Of a stretch of 64,000 nt of DNA, positions 1 through 9,030 are shown piece after piece (within the stretch, counting starts at the first letter, position 1; the number at the start of each line of letters is the position of its first letter). Position numbers and translations under genes: made by a program. A model generated the notes under the pieces. The model worked only from the letters and a program-made list of their open reading frames with translations. It ran no database searches and had not been told where the DNA came from. Source of the stretch: Triatoma infestans (lineage: Eukaryota > Arthropoda > Insecta > Hemiptera > Reduviidae); NCBI GenBank assembly GCA_011037195.1, contig JAAEAF010003748.1, positions 1 to 64,000 on the forward strand, read 5' to 3'.

Positions 1-548
1 GAATAAGTCTTTTTCAGTGGTAATCTTTCCTGAGTTTTCGTAATGTACCTCCTTTGAATTTTTTGAAAATGACTTTCCCTGTCTTTCTTTGAAGTCTTGT
101 CCACTGAGACTTCCAGTTTGTTTTGCCGTTGAAATTGTGATGATTTTTGGTTCTGCCCATTCAAATATTTTCTGTTTATCTTGAAATATCGGATATACGG
201 GTTCCTCATTTATCAATTTTTTGAATTTTGGTTTGTCTTCTAAAATTCTTCTTTTCCTTATTCTATTAATGACTTCAAATTATCCTTCTATATTTTTAAC
301 TCCTTGATAGACGGCTATATCCTCTATTTTCCTGCCAAAATGCCTAGCCATAGTTCTTGACAAATATTCCTCCTCAATGGCAGCTTGAGTAGCCCTTGCC
401 CTCATTACTAATTTGCAAAAATATTCTTGAGGGGACATATATGCATGATTGAAATAGCTCCCATGATTTATTTCATCAAGGATTAAAATATCATATGATT
501 TCCGCCAAAATTTGTCTAAAAACATTTCATTGAAATCATCTATGTTAT
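1..548 (-). pseudogene. Gag of AT-rich LTR retrotransposon (C-terminal part, split by insertion)
   Basis: Minus-strand frame reading MFLDKFWRKSYDILILDE and onward looks like the second half of a retrotransposon Gag (Retrotrans_gag-like helix-rich region). It runs to a TAA at 280-282, after which the same frame stays open to position 1 (FEVINRIRKRRILEDK and beyond), so the TAA is a single nonsense change. The N-terminal half lies at 6745-8088. Removing the plus-strand Ty3/gypsy insertion and one copy of TTAT rejoins the two halves exactly in frame. The family is AT-rich and differs from the inserted element. Its clade is not certain. The integrase remnant at 11066-11527 may belong to the same family. 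Confidence 0.7.
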
Positions 549-971
549 TGTTTCGAGCAGGCGAGACGTTCGGGGCGGCTGGCGGGAGCCGGCCAGGCGT
601 CCGGTAGAGTTGGAGTGGGGCGAGTTGGTGCGTGGACGTGTCTCGACTGGCCGAGAGCGGGCTGGATGCTTGTGGAAGGGCCTAGGCCTGCCCACCCCTG
701 CTTATATAAAGGAGCCGGCGGGCGGCCCAGAGGAGTTCTTTGGACGCAGGGCTATCTGCGCGCGTGTTTACGTCAGTGTTAATTCAAGTGTGACAGTGTG
801 AATACTATTGTGACAGTTTAGAAGAGCTTAGTGAATATTTTATGAGAAGTAGTCAGAACTATAAGTGTTTTAAATTAGTGTGTTAAAATATAGACGAGTT
901 TAGTAGATATTGTGTTACTTATTTATTTCCTAGTCTGACCTACAACGAACTCTGAGGCTAAGGCCGTAACA
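549..971 (+). repeat. 5' LTR
   Basis: Direct repeat of 6322-6744, same length, 6 substitutions. It is GC-rich in its first 200 bases (U3-like) and AT-rich later. It is bounded by TGTT/AACA and preceded by the TTAT target duplication. It contains a TATA box, described separately. Confidence 0.95.
703..710 (+). promoter_or_regulatory. LTR TATA box
   Basis: TATATAAA in the 5' LTR, repeated at 6476-6483 in the 3' LTR. A TCAGT initiator-like pentamer lies about 70 bases downstream, further than the usual 30, so the transcription start is not fixed. This is the likely promoter for the element's genomic RNA. Confidence 0.6.
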
Positions 972-973
972 AT

Positions 974-991
974 TGGTGTCAGGTGTGGGGT
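974..991 (+). other. tRNA primer-binding site of Ty3/gypsy element
   Basis: TGGTGTCAGGTGTGGGGT starts two bases after the 5' LTR. TGG pairs with the CCA tail of a tRNA, and the TGGTGTCAG start is the kind seen in insect gypsy elements primed by a leucine-type tRNA. The exact tRNA is inferred, not checked. Confidence 0.7.
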
Positions 992-1053
992 CAGACTTGG
1001 AAAAACGTGAAGTGTTTTGGAGAAAAGTGACTTTGAACTCCAAGTGCGACAAG

Positions 1054-2220
1054 ATGGTTGTGAAGAAATTAGCCGAACTGACTGTTCCTGAACTGAAGAG
1101 TGAGCTCGAGGAAAGAGACGAGGAAACCGTCGCTTGAGAGATGCGCTTGAAGCAGCAGGGGAAAATCCAGATGAGTATCTTTTCGAGATAGATTCTATTA
1201 AATCACTGAAGGAAGAACTAAAGGCAGATATAATTCAAAATTCAAATTCATTGGAAGACAAATTAGCTCAGAACTCCGTATTATTGAGAGAAGAACTGAA
1301 GGCGGACTTAATTAAAAACTGCGAATTTCTGCGAAAAGAGTTGGAGGAGAGTGCCAGATTATTAGACGAGAAATTATCAAGTCAGTCGATGGAAAGTGCG
1401 ACAGCGTTAAGAGAAGAATTACGTGAAAATTCGCAAACACTGAATGGAAAAATATCTGCAATGGCGAAACGTCTGAAGGAAGTCGAAGAAAACCGCCCTG
1501 GATCGATAACCCCGGCAATGCTTACATCAGGACGAGACATACCTACATTTGACGGCAAATCAGCCTGGGAGGAGTATCTAACGCTATTTGAGACGGTTGC
1601 TGCGGTGCATGGATGGTCAGCGAAGACGAAGGGCTTCATGTTGAGCATGTCACTACGTGGTGAAGCCCTGCAAGTCTTCCGAATTATTCCTATGCAGGAG
1701 AGACAGAACTATGATGAACTAGTTAAACATCTGGAAATGCGATTTGGCCAACAGCACATGGAGCCCGTCTACAGGTCGCAGCTGAAGAACAGAATCCAGA
1801 GGCCGAATGAAACCCTACAGGAGTTCGAGGCCGACGTAGTGCGACTGGTCAAGTGCGCTTACCCTATAGTTCCGGATGATGTCTACGAGAGCCTTGCAAT
1901 TGACAGGTTCCTGGATGGGCTTCGAGAAGCCGAAACTCAGCAAGCTGTGAAACTAGCTCGGCCACGAATATTGAATGAAGCGCTATCACAGCCCTTCGAA
2001 TTTGAAGCGGTGAGGCAATCAGTGCGCGGTCCCGCTCGGATCCGTTCTGTCGAGGGCACCACGGAAGAACCACTTTTGCCAGCACTGGAGGACATTGTGC
2101 AGAAGGTTCTCGACGCGCTGAAGACCAAGAAACGTGAAGTCCTCTGGTGGAACTGTGGAGGACTAGGATATCTGAGGAGCCGTTGTCCTAAGCTTCAGAA
2201 AGCCCAGGAAGTCGCCGGAA
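1054..2220 (+). pseudogene. Gag (SAP-like motif, coiled coil, gag core, degenerate CCHC knuckle)
   Basis: The likely start is ATG 1054: MVVKKLAELTVPELKSELE resembles the first half of a SAP DNA-binding motif. A TGA follows in that frame. The second half (RDALEAAGENPDEYLFE) continues in another frame from 1134, so a small deletion or frameshift falls at about 1110-1135. A heptad-rich coiled coil follows (about 1190-1500). Then comes a Retrotrans_gag core (IPTFDGKSAWEEYLTLFE to about 1990). The knuckle at 2145-2186 has lost two of its four ligands: the first Cys is Trp and the His is Tyr. Gag forms the particle and binds element RNA. With this knuckle it would pack RNA poorly. Confidence 0.85.
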
Positions 2221-2745
2221 AACTAAAAAGGGTTGGCGGGAAGGGGCAACCGTCGATCCGTATTACCGAGGCCCCAGAACATCGCACAACCGTCGCATCT
2301 CTGGGATGTACGGCGAATAGCATTTTTGTGGATGGTGAAGTGAATGGCAGGAGCAGAAGACTACTGCTGGACACTGGAGCAACGATGACTATTCTGAAAC
2401 CCGAAGCCGTCGCCCCGAATAGTCGCATAGTGCCAACCAGGTGGGTGCTACGAACAGCAACGGGAGCTTCGGTAACAACCCACGGTGAGACAGTTGCCAA
2501 CTTCCGTATCGGGGATACCAGCTTCGAACACCAGGTGCTGGTGGCCAATATAGAAGAAGAAGTCATCATCGGAATGGACGTTATGACTGGATTTAAAAAA
2601 CGGCGTGATCAAGATAGGACACGAAGAAGTTGTACTTCAAGGACGTGAGGATATGTCGGCGCGCGTCGTCTCGACTGAGGACACAACTATCGAGAGACAA
2701 AGTGAGGTGATGGTACTCGCCAGCTTGGAACGAGTGGTTCCAGAA
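2221..2745 (+). pseudogene. Retropepsin-like aspartic protease
   Basis: In the same frame as Gag. The catalytic triad is present: LLLDTGATMTIL with Asp-Thr-Gly at 2370-2378, and a flap/C-terminal motif EVIIGMDVM near 2565-2585. It would cut the Gag-Pol polyprotein. A frameshift at about 2590-2605 moves the remainder (IKIGHEEVVLQ) into another frame, and a second shift near 2745 precedes the RT frame. No separate pol start is visible. Gag and protease are fused here, and whether RT was reached by ribosomal frameshifting cannot be told because of the lesions. Confidence 0.85.
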
Positions 2746-2756
2746 GCCGCATCGCG

Positions 2757-4206
2757 ATGTTGGAACCGTTGTTATTTAATAATGGGGCAGGGAGAAATGT
2801 TCTGGTGGCGAAGAGCCACACAGGAAAAGCAGGCCCGGTACGGCTCATGAACATCAATGACTACCCAATTACCATCAAGAAAGGGTGCCATCTGGGATAT
2901 TGTTCACCCATATCTTCGGCTGTTAGACAAGCTCGACACGTCACCACGCATCCGCAACGGTCTTCGAAAGAATTTGAAGACGTCGTTCAGCAGGTGTGTA
3001 AGGACCTTACTGTAGACCAACGTGCGGAAGTTACAGGCTTGTTGCACCGATACCAAGACGTCTTTGAGCATGGAGGGGGCTCCAAAGGAAGAACCAGCGT
3101 CGTACAACACCGTATTGATAATGGCGACGCAAGACCTATTCGCCAAACGCCTAGAAGACTGCCCCTGGCCAAACATGAAGAGGCCGAGCAAATCATCCGT
3201 GACATGGCAGAGGACGGGGTGATTAAACCATCGAAGAGTCCATGGGTATCTCCCGTAGCGCTGGTGAAGAAGAAGGATGGCTCTTCTCGCTTCTGTGTCG
3301 ACTATCGTCAACTCAACAACGTGACGAAGAAGAACAGTTACCCTTTACCCCGGATTGATGACACGCTTAATACCTTGGTTGGCTGCAACATCTTTTCCAC
3401 CTTGGATCTGAAGAGCGGAGATTGGCGGGATTACACCCCGAGGATAAGGAGAAGACAGCTTTCTCCATCGGCGGGGAATGGCTTGGGAAACCTGCCTGCT
3501 CTACTTGGATGACGTCATCGTCTTGGGTAAATCGTTCATAGGGCATCTGAAGAACTTGGAACAAGTGTTCTTGCGTCTACGAGCAGCCAACCTTAAACTC
3601 AACCTCAAGAAATGTAACCTGCTGCAGAAGAAGGTCCACTTCCTTGGCCACGTTGTTTCCGGAGAAGGTGTCTCTGTGGACCCGGAGAAGATAAATGCTG
3701 TAAAGGAGTGGCCAACCCCCAAGGACAAGCACGAGGTAAGAAGCTTTCTTGGGCTCTGCACCTACTATCGCAGGTTTGTTCCAGGGTTTGCCAACATCGC
3801 CAAGCCTCTTACTCGGCTGGCAGAAGAAGGACGCAACTTCGTCTGGGATGACTCTTACCAGCGCGCGTTCGAGGAACTGAAGAGGACACTGATGGCGGCC
3901 CCAGTACTCAGTTATCCCCGGTCCGAAGGGAAGTTCATACTAGACACGGATGCCAGTAACGTGGGCATTGGAAGAGTCCTATCCCAGCTCCAGGATGGGC
4001 AAGAGAGAGTGATCGGGTACTTCAGCAAGGTCGTGTTAAAGCCAGAACGCAACTACTGTGTGACACGCAGGGAACTACTGGCAGTGGTCAAGTCAGTTGA
4101 ACACTTTCATAAGTGCTTGTATGGACGGAACTTTCTCCTGAGGACTGACCATGCTGCGCTGTTGTGGTTGCTCCGATTCAAGAACCCGGAGGGACAAGTT
4201 GCGTGA
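2757..4206 (+). pseudogene. Reverse transcriptase and RNase H (RT motif B deleted)
   Basis: Recognisable RT blocks: SRFCVDYRQLNNVTKKNSYPL, FSTLDLKSG (motif A, near 3400) and CLLYLDDVIV with YLDD at 3502-3513 (motif C). Motif A to motif C spans only about 34 codons, roughly half the Ty3/gypsy norm. The PFG/NAPATF motif B block is gone, and the frame changes at about 3470. The connection and RNase H follow: ILDTDASNVG, RRELLAVV and LLRTDHAAL keep the acidic residues. A TGA at 4204-4206 stops the frame, which stays open after it. Enzymatically dead as it stands. Confidence 0.9.
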
Positions 4207-5775
4207 TGGATCGAAAGGTTACAGGAATATGATTTCACCACTGAACACCGCGCTGTGCCGAACCACCGAAATGCCGATGCCCTGTCAAGAAGACCCTGCC
4301 AGGAAGAGTGTAGACACTGGAGTCGACTGGAGGAGAATGCGGCAACAGCTTGCAGGGTTACTGTCACCGATGACAACTGGCAGATCACTGAGATTCGCAA
4401 GGAGCAAGAAGAAGATCCAGACCTAAACAAGTTGCTGAAATGGAAGAGAGAAGGAAACAGGCCGACCTGGGAGGAAATTGCTCCTCTCTCTCGCAGGCTG
4501 AAGTCATATTGGGCTCAGTGGGACTCCTTGCTCCTGGAAGATGGTCTTCTGAAAAGAGTCCTGGAGAGTGAAGACGGAACGTCGAACCGACTACAGATAG
4601 TGGCTCCAACGAAGCGGATACCTGAGATACTAAAGTTACTCCATGACGGAACATCTGGCGGACACTTGGGTGTTCGGAAGACATTGGACAAGGTTAGGGA
4701 AAGGTTTTAATGGCTTAACTGCAAGGACGATGTAAAAGACTAGTGCAGAAAATGCGTGGTGTGTGCTACGGCCAACGGCCTCACCGAAGGATGACGGCAC
4801 CCATGAGGCAGTACAACGTCGGAAGCCCTTTCGAAAGGATTGCAGTTGACGTCGTAGGTCCTTTTCCGAGAACAGTTGTAGGAAACAAATACATTCTGGT
4901 GGCTATGGACTACTTTAGCAAATGGGTGGAGGCCTACGCTTTACCCGACCAAGAAGCGTCAACAGTAGCAGATGTGTTGGTCAAGGAGCTCGTGAGCCGT
5001 TTCGGTGTGCCCCTTGAACTCCACTCCGACCAGGGGCGGAATTTTGAGTCGACGGTTTTCCAGGACATGTGCAAGATACTGGGAATAAGGAAGACGAGAA
5101 CAACTGCACTACACCCGCAGTCTGATGGGATGGTAGAAAGGATGAATAGAACCATCGGAAAGCATTTGTCTAAGGTTGTCTCCGACCATCAACGAGACTG
5201 GGACCAGCATCTATTCTTGTTGGCTTACCGTTCCGCTGTCCACGAAACAACTGGCCTAATTCCTGGGAAAGTGTTGTTTGGACGAGAATTGAGACTGCCC
5301 TGTGACCTGAAATTCGGATGCAGACCGGATGAAGAAGTGGCTGGGGAGACTATGTGTCGAACCTCCGAAGAAGAATGGACACCATGCATGACAGAGTTCG
5401 GTCATCTATTCAGGATGCAAGTGACAGGATGAAAGACCGTTACGATATAAATGGGGTTACGATGACGATGGGGGTTACCAAGCGGGGGACCTTGTGTGGT
5501 TGTTCGACCCTAAGAGACGTCGAGGTTTTGCACCGAAGCTGCAGCGCTCTTGGGATGGCCCGTATGAGATTGTCAAGCGGATCAACGATGTCATCTACCG
5601 CATAAGAAAGAGGCCGAATGGCAAACCACGAGTGGTACACTTCAACCGGCTCGCACCATACCTGGGGGACTCGCCCGATGAACAGAACATTCGAATTTGC
5701 AGAGTACCCAACGAAGAGCCAACATTCCACGAGTTCATGGAGCGACAGGACATCAGTCACGAGATGCGTTATGGA
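4207..5775 (+). pseudogene. Integrase with GPY/F module
   Basis: The HHCC zinc finger is visible in pieces: LLHDG and GGHLG supply the histidines, CRKC part of the cysteines. A TAA at 4708-4710 and a TAG at 4741-4743 interrupt it, and a frameshift follows near 4785. The catalytic core is complete: Asp 4848-4850 (AVDVVGPF), Asp 5028-5030 (HSDQG) and Glu 5136-5138 (GMVERMNR), a D,D-35-E spacing. Frameshifts occur near 5348 and 5450. The C-terminal GPY module (GDLVWLF, SWDGPYEIVKR, VVHFNRLAPY) is intact from about 5480. This enzyme would join the cDNA to the genome. Confidence 0.9.
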
Positions 5776-6321
5776 GTCACGACGGAAGTTATGCTGGACT
5801 TGGTTGAATCACCCAGAGAACACGCACTAGCCCATTGTGCTGCTCAGGACATACTAATGTCAAGGGGACTGAGCAGAGTAATCCAGAAGAAGTTTGGCAG
5901 ACCCAAGATTATGGAATACCAGAAGCCGGCCGTTGGAAGTGTCTGACACTCGGAGCAGAATGGGCGACATCTGTTCTACCTGATCGCAAAGGCACGCCCC
6001 GGTGAGAAATCCAGCTACCTCAACTTATGGAACTGCTTTCTCAACCTGCGAGACCATCACCTGAGGCTCAACCTCACCAGGCTCAGTGTACCCAAGCTTG
6101 GATCCGGATTCGACGGGCTGGACTGGCGAATTGTGAGGAACATGCTCGAGGTACTATTTCAGTACACCGGCATCGCGATTCAGGTTTGCTGCTTCAACCC
6201 GTGGGCCAAGAAAAACACGAAGGAAACTGCCGATGGCGTACCAGCGGGGAAGGCTGCTCCTACCGTCACCACGCTTATGGATACCCTGTTCCGGGACGGA
6301 ACAGTCTTAAGGAGAGGGTAG
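5776..6321 (+). pseudogene. Macro domain (TARG1/OARD1-like) fused to the end of Pol
   Basis: After the GPY module the frame continues through LVESPREHALAHCAAQD, SRVIQKKFG, then a TGA (5944-5946), then GRHLFYLIAKARPGEKSSY, LSVPKLGSGFDGLDW and IRIAIQV-like ending to TAG 6319-6321. Order and spacing match the macro-domain ADP-ribose hydrolases of the TARG1/OARD1 type: AHC, KKFG, YLI-x-K, P-(R/K)-(I/L)-G-x-G-(L/F)-D-x-L-x-W. The two residues essential in human TARG1 have counterparts here: Lys at 5989-5991 and Asp at 6112-6114. By family knowledge it would bind or remove ADP-ribose from proteins. The role in the element is unknown. The TGA looks like a C-to-T change of an Arg codon. The stop codon abuts the 3' LTR. 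Confidence 0.75.
6309..6318 (+). other. Polypurine tract
   Basis: AAGGAGAGGG immediately upstream of the 3' LTR (three bases, TAG, intervene). This is the expected plus-strand primer site. It overlaps the last codons of the pol frame. Confidence 0.75.
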
Positions 6322-6744
6322 TGTTGCGAGCAGGCGAGACGTTAGGGGCGGCTGGCGGGAGCCGGCCAGGCGCCCGGTGGAGTTGGAGTGGGGCGAGTTG
6401 GTGCGTGGACGTGTTTCGACTGGCCGAGAGCGGGCTGGATGCTTGTGGAAGGGCCTAGGCCTGCCCACCCCTGCTTATATAAAGGAGCCGGCGGGCGGCC
6501 CAGAGGAGTTCTTTGGACGCAGGGCTATCTGCGCGCGTGTTTACGTCAGTGTTAATTCAAGTGTGACAGTGTGAATACTATTGTGACAGTTTAGAAGAGC
6601 TTAGTGAATATTTTATGAGAAGTAGTCAGAACTATAAGTGTTTTAAATTAGTGTGTTAAAATATAGACGAGTTTAGTAGATATTGTGTTACTTATTTATT
6701 TCCTAATCTGACCTACAACGAACTCTGAGGCTAAGGCCGTAACA
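6322..6744 (+). repeat. 3' LTR
   Basis: Copy of 549-971 with six substitutions and identical length. Followed by the TTAT target duplication at 6745-6748. Its TATA box is at 6476-6483. Confidence 0.95.
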
Positions 6745-8088
6745 TTATTAATTCTATTTTCGTTCATGTTAAACCAGATTAAAGCTCTTTCCCTCAAATG
6801 CATTTTAATAAATTCTTTAACAAAATTGTGTTTCCCCAAAGTTGGTATTGGGTACTTAACGTTTTCAGAAAATCGGTGGGGACATCTAACTTTCTATTTC
6901 GGAATTAATATATCTCCTGGTTTCCTCCCATATTTTGCATTACTAGCGTAGAAGTCAATAATTTAATAGAGTCTGATAGATTTTGACTGTTTATTGAGCT
7001 TGTTGGTTGTTGTACTTCCGGACTTTTATGAGGGCTGATTTTTAGTTCGGAAGCTAATATATTTTCACCAGGACACTTTGGGCGTCTTATATTAAACCCT
7101 TGGGCTTCAGTGCTGTTAATTTTTGCATTAAGTTCATTATACGTCCCTTCCAACGCATTCATATTTTTTTTTTTTTTGTATCTTCACAAACTTTTTTATT
7201 TGTTAAATGAATGTTTTGAACCGTTTCATTCATATCCGCGATCTTTTCAGTTATATTTTTATCAAAAATTTGAAATTTTTCTTCCACATTTTAAAATTTT
7301 GTTTTATTTGAAAGCTGGATTTATCTACTTTTTTATTCATGCAATTATAATTATCGGACATGATCTTTATATCTACTTCTAATTTTTCCGTTAAATCGAT
7401 AATTGAACGTTCAAATTTACTCTGCTGCTGATCAAGACGGATATTAATTGGTCAATTTTATAATTTGTTGCGAAGTTTTTCTCTTTAGTTTGTTTTAAAT
7501 CTTCGGTTAATATATTTAGATTACTATTTATTTCAGTTTTAAATGTTTCTACTTTACTCTCCAACTGCTCCGTCGGGTACATTCAATATTATATTCTATT
7601 TTATTAAAATTCTCCCTAAATTCTTTTTATTATTATGAATAGTTTCGTTTAATTCATCTTTAGCGGTGTCCAGTTTTTCTTCTAAACTTTCTAATCTTTG
7701 ATCTATCCCTTTCATGGTTTCTTTAAGCATCTGAAATAAACTTTGAATCTCTGTACTTTGTGGTTTTGTATGTTTATCAATTTTCTGATGTATTTTAAAA
7801 CTTACGGGAACATAAGGATCGCTTATTGGCGCAGGTTGGTTCGATTTCACTCTAGATATATTCAATGACCTATATCGGCTTTCCACATAAGCTGAAACGG
7901 ATACTGGAATATCATTTCCGAGCAATACAACGGTCCCTCAGCCTGCCCTTGAAAAACATCGTCCCCTTTTGCTACCTCTACTACTTCGATATTTTCTAAA
8001 TTTCCTCTCCCCTTACTTCCGATGCACATTATTTCTCTTTTATTATCATCCTTCCCTTCTTTCCCCTTTTAAGATTCTTGTGACATAA
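6745..8088 (-). pseudogene. Gag of AT-rich LTR retrotransposon (N-terminal part)
   Basis: Minus-strand Gag beginning at ATG 8088 (MSQES, then a stop). It continues through a lysine/glutamate-rich coiled-coil region (7925-7391: QRLESLEEKLDTAKDEL and others), a stop at 6905-6907, a frameshift near 6825-6835, and FIKMHLRERALIWFNMNEN, which is a Gag capsid-type motif. It then runs into the insertion point of the Ty3/gypsy element and resumes at 544 on the minus strand. At least four lesions besides the insertion. Probably a structural particle protein. Clade unresolved. Confidence 0.7.
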
Positions 8089-8519
8089 TGGTTTATTACA
8101 AAAAAATAAAAATAAAAAAAAGAATTATAAAAAAAGTAATTATATTATAAAAAAAATGATGTGATAGGTACTATTCAAAAATGTTTACAACTAACAAACA
8201 ATAAGAAGGGTGTACAATTAGAGTTCAAAAAGTCCAACTAGCAGGGCACAGTTAGCAGTACACACCAACGGGCCATACACAGCAATAGTCATCCGCATTA
8301 TAATGGATGTGTTGGATGGAAAGTATTGGTTTTGTTTGATGATTTAAGAAGAAGCCTTGGTTAATACTGGTTAACTGATATATTAATAATGAGACACAGA
8401 CTGCCTGGACAATGGATGAATGTTTAAGGTTGAGTGGTAAAAGAATGACACGTAGCGTTTGGATGTACTGAACTGATTTCAACTGTGTTGAACTCTGTTT
8501 CATGGACTGTCCGTCGCTA

Positions 8520-8527
8520 TATTTATA
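8520..8527 (-). promoter_or_regulatory. TATA box in putative LTR
   Basis: TATAAATA on the minus strand, with a TCAGTTCAGT initiator-like stretch roughly 45-55 bases downstream. Positioned to drive the minus-strand gag at 8088. Confidence 0.45.
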
Positions 8528-8706
8528 CAGCTTCTCCCACTTTCCTCCTCCAGTCCGAGAGAGTGGTTGAGCTTCTCTTGCTCTCTGTGGTTGCTGAGCT
8601 TCTCTTGCTGTTACATCATCCCCACTCCTGAAGAAATTTTTCATGTGGGGGTGAGTGTATGTGTCTAGCACATCTTGTTTGGCTACGAGTTTGTTGCAGC
8701 TACCCT

Positions 8707-9022
8707 GGGTTCTTTAAACTAGCTAAGTTATTGAAGACTAGCTTTTAATGCAGAAAGCTAGTGATGAAGCTGTTGCGAGCTAGCCAGTGTTGTTGAAAGC
8801 TAGTAATGATGATGCTGTTGCGAGCTAACCAGTGTTGTTGAAAGCTAGCAATGATGATGCTGTTGCGAGCTAGCCAGTGTTGTGAAAGCTAGCAATTATG
8901 GTGGAAACTAGCTAATGCTGTAGCAGCTAGTGATGGCCTCGTTGAGAGCTAGCTAAGGATGCTGAAAGCTAGCGATGGTGATGTTGCAAGCTAGCTATTG
9001 ATGTTGAAGCTAGCGATAATGA
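8707..9022. repeat. AGCTAG-rich minisatellite
   Basis: Imperfect tandem repeats of about 45-48 bases, each containing a GAGCTAGC-like and a GAAAGCTAG-like segment separated by CAGTGTTGTT or GATGATGCTGTT. About six to seven decayed units. The palindromic AGCT/CTAG cores allow many small hairpins. Confidence 0.8.
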
Positions 9023-9030
9023 TGTCTTCT

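Larger units (their letters stand above)
549..6744 (+). mobile_element. Ty3/gypsy-type LTR retrotransposon with C-terminal macro domain
   Basis: Complete structure: 423-bp LTRs starting TGTT and ending AACA, 4-bp target duplication TTAT (545-548 and 6745-6748), tRNA primer-binding site, gag, then protease, reverse transcriptase, RNase H, integrase, GPY module, macro domain, polypurine tract and 3' LTR. The domain order PR-RT-RH-IN is that of Ty3/gypsy (Metaviridae). No envelope gene is seen. The LTRs differ at 6 of 423 positions with no indel. The coding part has several frameshifts, at least four in-frame stops and a deletion in RT, so this copy is not autonomous. It sits inside the Gag gene of another element on the opposite strand. 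Confidence 0.95.
8221..9030 (-). repeat. Putative LTR/leader of the AT-rich element
   Basis: This stretch lies just upstream of the minus-strand gag start (8088). It contains a good TATA box on the minus strand (8520-8527) and a possible primer-binding site (8221-8236, reading TGGACTTTTTGAACTC on the minus strand). It also contains an AGCTAG-rich minisatellite. The second LTR and outer boundary were not found, so the LTR call is an inference from position. Confidence 0.4.

Noticed and set aside
610..801. 63-codon plus-strand frame in the LTR (and its copy at 6377-6574)
   Set aside because: It lies wholly within the LTR promoter region and is repeated only because the LTR is. No domain.
5947..6321. 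Region after the pol TGA taken as 3' untranslated sequence
   Set aside because: It stays open in the same frame for 125 codons and matches the second half of a macro domain, so the TGA is a lesion inside the coding region.
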